Assembly: GCF_900168125.1 (NCBI RefSeq)
Contig: NZ_FUZF01000012.1
Coordinates: 62,001-126,000, forward strand
Direction: 5' to 3'
Length of the DNA stretch: 64,000 nucleotides
Source of the DNA: Sphingobacterium nematocida
GTDB taxonomy: Bacteria; Bacteroidota; Bacteroidia; Sphingobacteriales; Sphingobacteriaceae
Positions 33,818-42,553 of this stretch are shown piece by piece. A model generated the notes under the pieces. That model was not told the DNA's origin, did no database searches, and saw nothing but the letters and a program-made list of their open reading frames with translations. Positions within the stretch are counted from its first letter, which is position 1, and each line of letters begins with the position of its first letter. The position numbers were made by a program, and so were the translations under genes.

Positions 33818-35737
33818 ATGAGATTATTCAGAGTCATCAATCATGTTAAAATTGTCCCTAGATGGATAATTTTTTCTTTGGACCTGTTTGTTGCATCAGT
33901 GACATTTTTAACTGCATTTGCTCTTTTTCATAATTTTCAAATCAGCACCATTTCTCCAAATGACTTTGCAACTCAATTCTTACTGTGTATCGGGGCTACA
34001 GCAATATCATTTTCAATCTTTAGGCTTTACTCTGGAATAGTACGATATACCAGCGCGGCAGACTCAATACGAATTCTATCCACCATACTATTCACCATAA
34101 TAATACTCTTTGCGCTTAAATTATTTGGACTAGCCTTACGTACGCCCAAATTTATAGACAGTAGACTTATTATCATCTATTCCTTATTCTTATTTGCAGG
34201 CTTGATTACTTACAGGACCTCAATCAAGATTTTCTTTCAATATTCAAAAACTGCTAGAAAGATAAAGAAGAACACATTGGTATTTGGAGCCGGTGAACTG
34301 GGCATCGCAGTAAAACGAACATTTGACCATGATCTCACATCGAACAAAATAATAGTAGGGTATCTAGATGACAATGCGTCTAAAATAGGAAAATCTATCG
34401 ACGGTGTTAAAATTTTTGGTTCTGAGGAGTTAACAAAAGTAATTTATAAATGTGCTGTTGATGAGCTTATCATAGCCACGCCCTCAATTCCTCCGGATAA
34501 AAAGGCCGAAGTAATCGAAATTTGCCTCGAGCACAATGTTTCAGTATTGACCCTCCCACCTATTAAAAAAATAATGAATGGGGATCTTACGGTCAATCAA
34601 ATAAAAAATGTAAGAATAGAAGATCTTCTGGAGCGCTCTACGATCAAACTAGAAAATGAAATCATACTTGACCAACTCAAAGGCAAGCGCATTCTAGTAA
34701 CAGGAGCAGCAGGATCCATTGGCAGCGAAATCGCAAAACAATTGGGGCAATACAGTCCACAAATGATTATCTTATGCGATCAGGCCGAGTCACCGTTACA
34801 CAACCTTCAACTCGATCTTCAAGAAAACTTCAAAAACCAACTTTTCCACACATTTATCGCTGATGTGAGAAGTAGGGAGCGTATGCAGATACTCTTTGAA
34901 ACCTTTCGGCCTCACATTGTCTATCATGCAGCAGCGTACAAACATGTACCAATGATGGAAAACCACCCTATCGAGGGCGTACGGACCAATATATTTGGGA
35001 CCATGAATCTAGCAAATCTTTCTGTAGAGTTCAATGTCCAAAAGTTTGTCTTTGTATCAACAGATAAAGCTGTTAACCCTACTAATGTTATGGGTGCGAC
35101 AAAGCGGATAGCAGAAATTTATGTCCAATCACTAAACAGTAAAATTTTAAAAGAAAATAAAACAGGGACTAAATTTATCACGACTAGGTTTGGCAATGTA
35201 CTAGGATCCAATGGATCTGTCATTCCTCGATTTAGAGAACAGATCGAAAAAGGTGGACCTGTGACAGTGACGCACCCAGAGATAACACGCTATTTCATGA
35301 CTATCCCAGAGGCTTGTCAACTCGTCATAGAGGCTGGAAGTATGGGCCAAGGCGGCGAAATTTTCGTCTTTGACATGGGAAAATCTGTTAAAATTGTAGA
35401 TCTAGCGCAAAAGATGATCAAACTCTCAGGATATATACCTAATCAAGATATCGAAATACGATTTACAGGATTGCGACCGGGAGAAAAATTATATGAGGAA
35501 CTTTTAAATGACCTAGAGAACACGCTCCCAACGCATCATCAAAAAATAATGATTGCCAAAGTGCGAGATAATAATTTCGAGCAAGTATCATCCCAACTTC
35601 AAAAACTACTGGAGATAACTAACGCGCAACACAACACCAATATCGTAAGACAAATGAAGGTCATTGTTCCTGAGTTCAAGAGTCAAAATTCAGAATATGA
35701 ACTATTGGACAAAGAACAGGAAATCCATACCCCTTAA
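33818..35737 (+). CDS. CapD/FlaA1-family nucleotide-sugar dehydratase, membrane-bound
   Basis: 639 residues. Four N-terminal membrane segments (about 15-135), a first Rossmann domain with VFGAGELGIAVKR, then the catalytic extended-SDR domain with VTGAAGSIGSEIAKQLG. STDKAVNPTNVMGATKR carries the T-M-K form of the triad, Met replacing the usual Tyr, as in PglF/WbpM/CapD enzymes. These 4,6-dehydrate UDP-GlcNAc (or 5-epimerise) for capsule, O-antigen or protein-glycan sugars. It stands alone; glycan genes are not adjacent. Confidence 0.93.
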   Translation: MRLFRVINHVKIVPRWIIFSLDLFVASVTFLTAFALFHNFQISTISPNDFATQFLLCIGATAISFSIFRLYSGIVRYTSAADSIRILSTILFTIIILFALKLFGLALRTPKFIDSRLIIIYSLFLFAGLITYRTSIKIFFQYSKTARKIKKNTLVFGAGELGIAVKRTFDHDLTSNKIIVGYLDDNASKIGKSIDGVKIFGSEELTKVIYKCAVDELIIATPSIPPDKKAEVIEICLEHNVSVLTLPPIKKIMNGDLTVNQIKNVRIEDLLERSTIKLENEIILDQLKGKRILVTGAAGSIGSEIAKQLGQYSPQMIILCDQAESPLHNLQLDLQENFKNQLFHTFIADVRSRERMQILFETFRPHIVYHAAAYKHVPMMENHPIEGVRTNIFGTMNLANLSVEFNVQKFVFVSTDKAVNPTNVMGATKRIAEIYVQSLNSKILKENKTGTKFITTRFGNVLGSNGSVIPRFREQIEKGGPVTVTHPEITRYFMTIPEACQLVIEAGSMGQGGEIFVFDMGKSVKIVDLAQKMIKLSGYIPNQDIEIRFTGLRPGEKLYEELLNDLENTLPTHHQKIMIAKVRDNNFEQVSSQLQKLLEITNAQHNTNIVRQMKVIVPEFKSQNSEYELLDKEQEIHTP

Positions 35738-35772
35738 GAGGCAATAAATTAGTATTTTATAACAAGAAAGTA

Positions 35773-35802
35773 TTGCAAATATTTAATAAAAGTGTATTTT
35801 TG
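35773..35802 (+). promoter_or_regulatory. promoter of the TPR protein gene
   Basis: TTG (35773-35775), 19 nt, TATTTTTG (35795-35802). The predicted leader is ~26 nt before the ATG at 35832. Confidence 0.65.
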
Positions 35803-35831
35803 CGTTCCGTGTAATTATTTAAAATAAACTA

Positions 35832-36488
35832 ATGTCAACGAATATCAATTCAACCGAGAAAAAAGGTTCATTTTTTCAAGATAATCAGAAGAGTGTGATT
35901 TTTATCCTAGGAGGTATCATCGTATTAATCTTATTATATATTGGATATCAAAAGTTTTATCTCGCACCTCGTGCTGAAAAGGCTGCCGATGCGATGTACA
36001 AAGCGGAGGAATTTGCTTTAATCGATTCTCTACAAAAAAAGGCTATCGATGGAGATGGAGCTTTCTTAGGATTCAAAGAGATTGCTGATGAGTATTCAAA
36101 TACACCTTCAGCAAATATCGCAAATGCTTATTTAGGAAGTTTATACTTGCGTCAGCAAAACTTTCAAGAAGCTATCAAATACCTAAAAAAATATTCAGAG
36201 ACAGGAAGCGAAATATTAGATCCTTTGGTAATTGGATTAATTGGAGATTCATATTCTGAAAGCCACGACTATAAGAATGCAGCCGACTATTACAAAAAGG
36301 CAGCCGACAAGTCAAAAAACTCTTATACGACGCCATTGTTCCTTAAAAAACTTGGATTAGTGTATGAACAATTAAATGAAAACAAACAAGCTGAAGAGGC
36401 CTACTCCAAGATCAAGTCAGAGTACCCTGAAAGTACAGAGGCATCAACAATCGACGGTCCTTTAGCTCGAGTTCAAGCAAAACAATAA
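35832..36488 (+). CDS. membrane-anchored TPR protein (YfgM-like)
   Basis: 218 residues: a short cytoplasmic start, one membrane segment (about 18-40), then TPR-type helical repeats (ANAYLGSLYLRQQNFQEAIK; GDSYSESHDYKNAADYYKKA; LGLVYEQLNENKQAEEAYSK). The layout matches YfgM/tol-pal-type periplasmic TPR proteins that help substrates leaving the Sec channel. It has its own promoter and a terminator at 36523. The partner is unknown. Confidence 0.85.
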   Translation: MSTNINSTEKKGSFFQDNQKSVIFILGGIIVLILLYIGYQKFYLAPRAEKAADAMYKAEEFALIDSLQKKAIDGDGAFLGFKEIADEYSNTPSANIANAYLGSLYLRQQNFQEAIKYLKKYSETGSEILDPLVIGLIGDSYSESHDYKNAADYYKKAADKSKNSYTTPLFLKKLGLVYEQLNENKQAEEAYSKIKSEYPESTEASTIDGPLARVQAKQ

Positions 36489-36522
36489 TCATTAATTAGC
36501 GAACAACATACAAAAGGCTGCT

Positions 36523-36549
36523 CTATAGGCGGCCTTTTTGATTAAAAAA
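36523..36549 (+). terminator. terminator after the TPR gene
   Basis: AAAGGCTGC / GCGGCCTTT, 9 bp with one G-T wobble, 7-nt loop, ending in five T. Confidence 0.75.
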
Positions 36550-36559
36550 ATATTTTATC

Positions 36560-37048
36560 ATGTCAAGTAGTCTAAAAAACCTATCGGATTTCTCACACTT
36601 GCAAGTCAAGAGTGCAAAGGGTATCAAATTTGCAATTGTTGTTGCACAATGGAATGCCGAGATAACAGGAGCACTATTATCAGGAGCAGTAGATGGTTTA
36701 TTAAACCACGGAGCACTTGAAGAAGACATTCAGGTGATGGAGGTACCAGGAAGCTATGAATTAATTTCAGGCGCAGACATAGCATTACGCAACAAACAAT
36801 TTGATGCTATTATCTGTTTAGGTTGTGTAATACAAGGAGAGACACGCCATTTCGATTTTATCTGTGATGCAGTAGCCAATGGAATCGCAAATGTAGGTCT
36901 CAAATACAATAAACCTGTTGTCTTTGGCGTATTAACAACAGACAATATGCAACAAGCTCTAGATAGAGCAGGTGGCAAGCATGGAAATAAAGGTGAAGAA
37001 GCTGCGATTACGGCCATTCAAATGAGCCACCTATCGAAGTCTTTCTAG
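36560..37048 (+). CDS. ribH: 6,7-dimethyl-8-ribityllumazine synthase
   Basis: 162 residues, full length. FAIVVAQWNAEITGALLSGA, GSYELISGAD, ICLGCVIQGETRHFDFICDA and FGVLTTDNMQQALDRAGGKHGNKGEEAA are the family blocks, including the catalytic His in ETRHFD. It condenses the ribityl-aminouracil with dihydroxybutanone phosphate in riboflavin synthesis. No other rib genes are next to it, and no FMN riboswitch is visible in the 70 bp upstream. Confidence 0.97.
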   Translation: MSSSLKNLSDFSHLQVKSAKGIKFAIVVAQWNAEITGALLSGAVDGLLNHGALEEDIQVMEVPGSYELISGADIALRNKQFDAIICLGCVIQGETRHFDFICDAVANGIANVGLKYNKPVVFGVLTTDNMQQALDRAGGKHGNKGEEAAITAIQMSHLSKSF

Positions 37049-37165
37049 TTGCTATTATTTTTTAATATCCTCAGATCATGAAACCATTATGATTTATACA
37101 ATCTCACAAAAGAGAATGAATAAATCTGATAGCTTCATCGCTATTAATAGATAAATTATATGCAG

Positions 37166-37291
37166 ATGAAAAATAAATTAATCTTTTTGAGTTTTTTAAT
37201 AATTGGCACAGCTATTTTATCCTCCTGTGGAACACAATCCACATGCGCAGCTTACAATACCTATCCCAAGAAAAAACACAGAACGAGATAG
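37166..37291 (+). CDS. small lipoprotein, 41 residues
   Basis: MKNKLIFLSFLIIGTAILSS is a lipoprotein signal peptide; the lipobox ends in Cys21 (LSSCGTQ), giving a mature peptide of ~21 residues that is polar and basic and ends in KKKHRTR. An ATG two codons upstream (37160) is also possible. It lies 118 bp after ribH and 25 bp before a repeated inverted-repeat element. Tiny lipoproteins of this shape are common in Bacteroidota. No function is known. Confidence 0.55.
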   Translation: MKNKLIFLSFLIIGTAILSSCGTQSTCAAYNTYPKKKHRTR

Positions 37292-37314
37292 TACCAAAGA
37301 GGCATAAAGCATAG

Positions 37315-37420
37315 TAATATGAAATATCCATGTAGTAAAGACACTGCACAAACACAGATGAAAATCTGTTGGATATTCCATATGACCCTTGAAATCAAGT
37401 TTTATACATATGAAATATCT
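37315..37420 (+). repeat. three-arm inverted-repeat element, copy 1, covering a start codon
   Basis: Arm L at 37317-37329 (ATATGAAATATCC), arm M at 37371-37384 (GGATATTCCATATG) and arm R at 37407-37419 (CATATGAAATATC). M can pair with L (12 of 13) or with R (12 of 13), but not both. R contains the ATG (37410) of the next gene. The L-M loop holds a perfect ACAGAT-GAAA-ATCTGT hairpin (37354-37369). A short ORF starts in L at 37319. A related copy lies at 59289. Confidence 0.75.
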
Positions 37421-38132
37421 TATACTCACGGTATTTTTTATTGGATTGTTTCTGTTTGTAAGTTGTGGCCGTCTAAATGCCCAAGAAAAGGAAAATGGAA
37501 AAAAATTGATTCAACTGGCAATCGGTGACGCTACTAAATGGGAGAATACGCGCTATTTATTATATACAGTAACCGGTCCATCCTTAATTCCTGGATTCAG
37601 CAACGAAAGAACCTTTCTAATCGATAAAACAACAGGAGATTGTCGCTTCGAAGGTGTCAATAAAAGTAAAGAAAACATTGTTATCCTTTTTAATTACAAA
37701 TCGAAAAAGCTGAGAAAACATTTTATTGGGATACAAGAAGCCAAAGATAACATCGACAGTATATTGGAGAGCATACTCCAACAGTTCTTTACGGATACAC
37801 AAATACTGTTTTCACCAGCTCTCTTATCCGATAATCCTTCAAATATCAGGGAGTTATCACAAAAGATAATAAATACCGATAAGATTACTATAATCGACTT
37901 TACCGGCCTACCCACATTGGGTAATAGCACAGTTGATGGAAGGATGTCGTTAACAAGCAAGGGGGAAATCAAGTCTATCGTCATAGATAACGTTGAATAT
38001 ATGACATCTGTCAGCAAAGATATTGGGGGAGGGATTATTCTTCCTACGATATTTGAGAGCCAATTCAGTTATAGATTTCAAACAGTAGCCGCCTTTACTG
38101 ATATAGAAACAGGAAAATTCAATAATCTTTAA
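37410..38132 (+). CDS. lipoprotein of unknown function
   Basis: 240 residues from the ATG at 37410 (a TTG at 37389 is in frame but unlikely). The signal peptide MKYLILTVFFIGLFLFVSCG has a lipobox Cys at 19. The mature part is mixed alpha/beta with no domain I recognise; it contains a TFLIDKTTGDCRFEG strand pair and a Gly-rich IGGGIILP near the end. Its start codon lies in arm R of the repeated element. It ends 10 bp before the YtxJ gene and may share its transcript. Confidence 0.75.
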   Translation: MKYLILTVFFIGLFLFVSCGRLNAQEKENGKKLIQLAIGDATKWENTRYLLYTVTGPSLIPGFSNERTFLIDKTTGDCRFEGVNKSKENIVILFNYKSKKLRKHFIGIQEAKDNIDSILESILQQFFTDTQILFSPALLSDNPSNIRELSQKIINTDKITIIDFTGLPTLGNSTVDGRMSLTSKGEIKSIVIDNVEYMTSVSKDIGGGIILPTIFESQFSYRFQTVAAFTDIETGKFNNL

Positions 38133-38142
38133 AAACCTGAAA

Positions 38143-38472
38143 ATGAATTGGGAACCACTTAATACCATAGACCAACTTCACAACATATACAAGTCTGAAG
38201 ATGTCTTCATACTATTCAAACACAGTACACGTTGCCCAGTTAGTGCAATGGCGAAACGAAGTTTAGAATACGACAAGAACCTTCTCCCTAAAGAGACGAT
38301 TATATATTATCTGGATTTAATCACTTATCGAGATATTTCCAATACAATTGCAGAAATGTGGAAAGTAAGACATGAATCTCCTCAATTACTGATTATTCAA
38401 GGAGACAAATGCCTATATCATGCCTCGCATTCCGATATCGAAATGCGAGACGTTATTTCATTTATTTCTTAA
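38143..38472 (+). CDS. ytxJ: YtxJ-type monothiol bacilliredoxin
   Basis: 109 residues, thioredoxin-like. FILFKHSTRCPVSAMAKRS places Cys31 in the RCPxS motif of the YtxJ/BrxC family; the second Cys of a CxxC is Ser. These proteins exchange bacillithiol with protein thiols, so the organism probably makes bacillithiol. It overlaps the convergent hexosaminidase gene by 11 bp and has no terminator of its own visible. Confidence 0.9.
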   Translation: MNWEPLNTIDQLHNIYKSEDVFILFKHSTRCPVSAMAKRSLEYDKNLLPKETIIYYLDLITYRDISNTIAEMWKVRHESPQLLIIQGDKCLYHASHSDIEMRDVISFIS

Positions 38473-40951
38473 AATAGGCAACCTGTCCCGCACGTCCCTC
38501 ATCATCTAGCACAGAAAAAGCCAAAACCTGTCCAGATCGATATACAATAGGCCTAGACGCATCGTATTTTGTACTTTGTAATGTAGGCACGCTTCCGTCC
38601 AAAGTATAGTAGACCGAAAAACCAGGATACTCTGTATTTGCAACAATTTTTCCGTTGATCTCCTTTACACCGACAGCCGGCAGCCTAAACTTAACACGAC
38701 CGGTTAACTTAGGTAACTCATGCAATCCGATCTTGTTGATAAACCTAGTATAATCATTTTCTAAAAGCTTGAGGTTAAATTTAGATTCATTCTCATAACT
38801 CCTTCTGGATGACCACGCTCGTTCTGCTAGAGCAAAGAATCTCGGAAACACCAAATAATCCATCTGTTCCTCTTTTAGAACTGTCTCTGCCCATAAACCA
38901 CCTTTGATACCCAAAAAGTTTGACTTCCCTTTTTCGGAAAGTCGAATCCTTTTGCTAAACCCTTGCTTCCCTAACTTCTGACCACTGTAGTAATTATCTA
39001 TATTCGCAAAAAAGTCTTCTGGAAGTAAAGAATAAGAATGAAACAAATCGGCATAAGTAGCCCATTTTAGCCCCGGCTCCATAAAATTGGTATTCCACAT
39101 CATATCGAAGTACATATTAGACGCACTTATTAAGACCGTCTGGTACCCCGCATTTGCCAGTCTATAAGCTAGATCTTCCTGACCTCCACCAATTACGTTG
39201 TTCCATACGTCTACTTGTATATTTGACTTATTTCGGAGATCTGGGTTCACAATCATACCCTGACCTTTATTGATCATACCAATCTCTTCCCAACCAGCCA
39301 TATTTAAACCCTTAGCCACACAGATCTCATTAACACGTTGTATATAATAGGGCCAGACCTCATGTACAGATTTCATCCCCTCTTCCTTCATCAACGCATC
39401 TATCTTGGGCGATTTGGTCCATACACCATTTGGCACTTCGTCTCCACCAATAGAAATCTTCTGAAAAGGTATATTTGCCTCCTGATACATCGCTATAAAT
39501 TCATCTATCACCTGCTCAAGAAAAGTATACGTAGAGGGCAGAGCCGGATTAATAACATTGTCACCAAAATGCTGTACCGAATTATACTCAGATCGATCAT
39601 CAAGATCGTAAAGCAAATATTTCTCAGCTTCTGTCTTTTTTCCTTCTGCCATCAATCGTTCATACCGAGCATGCATAGCCTTGATTGCAGCTCTAGCATG
39701 CCCTGGTGTCTCAATTTCCGGAACCACGGTAATATTTCGATCATGGGCATACTTTAAAATTTCAATAAAATCAGCCCTTGTCAAAAATTGATTTGTAGAC
39801 AGAAGTCCTCCAGATCCGTAAGCAGGTTGTATTGATCTCCCATCCTTAAATAAGGGGGATCTTGTAGCACCAACGGCGGTCAGCTCAGGAAGAGAGGGGA
39901 TCTCCAAACGCCACCCCTCATCATCAATAAAATGAAAATGAAATACATTCAACTTATAACTCGCCATCAGATCCAGATACTTTAAGATTGTCGATTTATC
40001 CTTAAAATTCCTAGCAATATCCATCATGAAACCTCTATAACTATACCTTGGTTCATCCACCACATTAACAAAGGGTATCTCCAAATCGGCTTTAGCAAAA
40101 TACATTTCAGGCTTCAGCATAGAGACCAGCGACTGTAACGCATAAAGCACCCCTCCCGCTGAACTAGACTCAATACGCACCCCCGCCTTCGTCACAGAAA
40201 GCCTGTAAGCTTCATTCTTTAAATCTTCTACTTTCTTGATAACAAACTGCGCTGACTTCTCTTCAGATGAAACAAAATCAAGTTCCCTAAAAAAAGGGAT
40301 TTTCTCCATAAAAGCCAGGCTAGATTGAAAATCCTCCGAAACGAAACAACTCAATGTGGACGGTACCCTAAAATTTCCCTTTCCAACTTTTATCGATTGA
40401 GGTGTTGGAAAAATCATGGGCACAGCAGTTTCCTTATTCAGTTTCGCATTTTTTTCAAACAGGGAAGCATTAAATTCGTTTTGCTTGTCGACGGGAAGTA
40501 AAATAGGGCTATAAAGCACATTATCTACTGCATGATAAGTTTTATAATTGTTCTTATCCTGAAAGTAAAAACCATTTGGTACAGTGGAGATATTAGAAAT
40601 AGCATACCTTGTGGTGTAAACTGTCACCAGCGAATCGTTGGGGTTCAGGGATTGTTCGGCAAACTGCAGCCGAAACAAGTTACCTCGTTCGTTTGAAAAA
40701 GAATAGCGATCTGTGGCTTTATCCACTACAGGGTACATCGCATTAAACCAAAGATCCCATTTCCCCAAATCTAAGCTGCTGTTAGAAATATTTTTAATGG
40801 TCAATGTTAATTCCAGATTATCTCCCCCATTATATGTTACGCTGGGTTTCCAATGGAGCTGCACTTGATCTGCCACATTCATTTGCTGAGCGAATACACC
40901 CTGAACTCCAGAAAAAGTGACCAAGGCTCCAACTAAAAGTAAATTTCTCAT
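38462..40951 (-). CDS. GH20 beta-N-acetylhexosaminidase, secreted
   Basis: 829 residues from the ATG at 40951, where a signal peptide begins (MRNLLLVGALVTFSGVQG, cut near FAQQ); the frame extends upstream without a signal. Domains in order: an N-terminal CHB_HEX-like beta domain (~30-170), a GH20b-like domain (~180-310), the GH20 TIM barrel with the catalytic Asp-Glu in ISIGGDEVPNG, and a C-terminal HEX-type domain (VYYTLDGSVPT). It releases terminal GlcNAc/GalNAc from chitin oligomers or glycans in the periplasm. Confidence 0.94.
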   Translation of the reverse strand: MRNLLLVGALVTFSGVQGVFAQQMNVADQVQLHWKPSVTYNGGDNLELTLTIKNISNSSLDLGKWDLWFNAMYPVVDKATDRYSFSNERGNLFRLQFAEQSLNPNDSLVTVYTTRYAISNISTVPNGFYFQDKNNYKTYHAVDNVLYSPILLPVDKQNEFNASLFEKNAKLNKETAVPMIFPTPQSIKVGKGNFRVPSTLSCFVSEDFQSSLAFMEKIPFFRELDFVSSEEKSAQFVIKKVEDLKNEAYRLSVTKAGVRIESSSAGGVLYALQSLVSMLKPEMYFAKADLEIPFVNVVDEPRYSYRGFMMDIARNFKDKSTILKYLDLMASYKLNVFHFHFIDDEGWRLEIPSLPELTAVGATRSPLFKDGRSIQPAYGSGGLLSTNQFLTRADFIEILKYAHDRNITVVPEIETPGHARAAIKAMHARYERLMAEGKKTEAEKYLLYDLDDRSEYNSVQHFGDNVINPALPSTYTFLEQVIDEFIAMYQEANIPFQKISIGGDEVPNGVWTKSPKIDALMKEEGMKSVHEVWPYYIQRVNEICVAKGLNMAGWEEIGMINKGQGMIVNPDLRNKSNIQVDVWNNVIGGGQEDLAYRLANAGYQTVLISASNMYFDMMWNTNFMEPGLKWATYADLFHSYSLLPEDFFANIDNYYSGQKLGKQGFSKRIRLSEKGKSNFLGIKGGLWAETVLKEEQMDYLVFPRFFALAERAWSSRRSYENESKFNLKLLENDYTRFINKIGLHELPKLTGRVKFRLPAVGVKEINGKIVANTEYPGFSVYYTLDGSVPTLQSTKYDASRPIVYRSGQVLAFSVLDDEGRAGQVAYFKK

Positions 40952-41013
40952 GTTTGAGTTTCGATTGATGTCTAAAAATACCAATAGAATCACAGAAAAA
41001 AAAAATAAATTTA

Positions 41014-41046
41014 TTTTTGCATTAACAAATATAAATTCTATATTTG
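41014..41046 (+). promoter_or_regulatory. tRNA-Glu promoter
   Basis: TTTTTG (41014-41019), 19 nt, TATATTTG (41039-41046): a complete Bacteroidota promoter. The start point would be ~15 nt before the mature tRNA. Confidence 0.75.
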
Positions 41047-41064
41047 CACACCGAAACACATAAA

Positions 41065-41136
41065 GGCCCGTTCGTCTAGGGGTTAGGACGCCAGATTTTC
41101 ATTCTGGAAACAGGGGTTCGATTCCCCTACGGGCTA
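41065..41136 (+). tRNA. tRNA-Glu (anticodon TTC)
   Basis: 72 nt forming a complete cloverleaf. The acceptor stem GGCCCGT pairs with ACGGGCT (one G-T at the end), with discriminator A41136. The anticodon arm is CCAGA-TTTTCAT-TCTGG, giving anticodon TTC, and the T arm is CAGGGGTTCGATTCCCCTA. CCA is not encoded. Its own promoter lies upstream and a strong terminator starts 2 nt after it. Confidence 0.97.
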
Positions 41137-41137
41137 C

Positions 41138-41166
41138 AAAGCAACTCAAAAAGAGTTGCTTTTTTT
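41138..41166 (+). terminator. terminator after tRNA-Glu
   Basis: AAAGCAACTC / GAGTTGCTTT (10 bp, A5 loop) running into T7. Confidence 0.9.
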
Positions 41167-41191
41167 GTTAAATAGCTCCTAAAATAAGCCC

Positions 41192-41989
41192 TTAATTTAT
41201 CAACTCATTTCTGTTATAAATCCGATCTAACAAACTAAAAAGCTCCGGATGCTCGTCTTTCAACAATTTAGGCTTCTTAAAAAAATACTCCGATAACACC
41301 GCCAAAAACTCAGCATCATTCGTAGCAGCATACTCTCTTATATCAGACTCACCTCTCCGTATCGCTCTAATCGTCCTATCCATTTCTTTCATCCATGGAT
41401 CAATCAAATCCTTTGGTATAAGATATTCAGGTATACCATCTACTTCCCCATCAGCTTTATCAATAAGATGAACAAACTCATGCACTGCAGTATTCCCAAG
41501 ACTATACTGCTCGAAACCGGACCGCAACGCAGGCAACGAGAGAACCATCTTGTGATTCATAGCTCCAGAACCAACCATTCCTGCAATGTTCTTACTTTCC
41601 GACACCGTATCAAATCGTTCATCAAAATAATCAGGGTATACGATCACTTCATCCAAATTTTCATACGCCCAAGTCTCAAAATGAAGCAAAGGAATCGTAG
41701 CACTAGCCGCGATCAATACACGATCTTCATCTGTCAGATCGGCCCCCTTTTCAGCCGAAATTTTGATCCGTTTCAAAAAATAAACAACCCTATATCTAAA
41801 AATAGTCTGTTCCTCAACAGCCAACTTGGTATAAAACTTTACCTTATCCTGTAAAATATCCTCAACAAAGGAAGGAGACAACTCGATATAAACCCGACTA
41901 GACTTAACCTTAAACCTTTTGAAAACATAAAAAATCAAAAGAAAACCTGCACAAAATATTAGAACTGTGATTAAATAAGGGTTATACAT
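41192..41989 (-). CDS. MtfA-like zinc peptidase, membrane-anchored
   Basis: 265 residues: one N-terminal membrane segment (about 5-23) and an M90/MtfA-type domain with the zinc motif HEFVH (170-174) and a downstream Glu in DAEFLAVLSEYFF. E. coli MtfA, which lacks the anchor, acts with the Mlc glucose regulator; the role here is unknown. It is convergent with the tRNA gene and divergent from the GYF/CD225 gene. Confidence 0.87.
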   Translation of the reverse strand: MYNPYLITVLIFCAGFLLIFYVFKRFKVKSSRVYIELSPSFVEDILQDKVKFYTKLAVEEQTIFRYRVVYFLKRIKISAEKGADLTDEDRVLIAASATIPLLHFETWAYENLDEVIVYPDYFDERFDTVSESKNIAGMVGSGAMNHKMVLSLPALRSGFEQYSLGNTAVHEFVHLIDKADGEVDGIPEYLIPKDLIDPWMKEMDRTIRAIRRGESDIREYAATNDAEFLAVLSEYFFKKPKLLKDEHPELFSLLDRIYNRNELIN

Positions 41990-42040
41990 ATATTTTTCGC
42001 ATTTATTTTTATATTAGTAATATACTAAGAAACCATTAAA

Positions 42041-42553
42041 ATGAAAAGCTACCACTACTCGGACGGGCAAAACTCTTTTGGCCCTATAACACTTGAGGAG
42101 CTACGTACGAAGCGTATCACCGCCAACACCCTTATCTGGACCGAAGATTTGGTTACTTGGACAAAAGCCCAAGACATTCCCGAGTTGAAAGATCTATTCA
42201 TTGACAACACAACACCACAAAAGCCCCTATTAGCCAGCCTCCCACCCGAACACCCCATTCAACCTCATTCCACTGAAAAGACAGCTAATCCAAATTACCC
42301 AAAGCCACCAAAGACATACTTAGTGGAGAGTATAATCACGACAATAATATGCTGTTGGCTTTTTGGAATACCCGCTATTATATACGCTTCAAGAGTAGAA
42401 AAAAAATTCTATGCCGGCGATATTACAGGAGCGGAAAGGGATTCCAAAAATGCAAAAAAATGGATCATTATTAATTTGATAGCCTGCGCATCAATTTGGT
42501 TACTTACCATCGGAATCTTTGGTCTAGGACTTTTTGCATCCATTCTGTTCTAA
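42041..42553 (+). CDS. GYF-domain / CD225 (dispanin-like) membrane protein
   Basis: 170 residues. Residues ~3-55 are a GYF_2 domain (YHYSDGQNSFGPITLEELR, then TLIWTEDLVTWTKA). A proline-rich linker (~58-90) leads to a CD225/dispanin unit with two membrane segments (about 92-115 and 142-168) and the typical polar loop ASRVEKKFYAGDITGAERDS. The function in bacteria is unknown. Its stop overlaps the start of the DUF2752 gene (TAATG), so the two are translated together. Confidence 0.87.
   Translation: MKSYHYSDGQNSFGPITLEELRTKRITANTLIWTEDLVTWTKAQDIPELKDLFIDNTTPQKPLLASLPPEHPIQPHSTEKTANPNYPKPPKTYLVESIITTIICCWLFGIPAIIYASRVEKKFYAGDITGAERDSKNAKKWIIINLIACASIWLLTIGIFGLGLFASILF

Noticed and set aside
38462-41059. 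Longer 865-residue version of the hexosaminidase
   Set aside because: The extra 36 residues run into the tRNA promoter region and place the signal peptide inside the protein; the ATG at 40951 starts a clean signal peptide.
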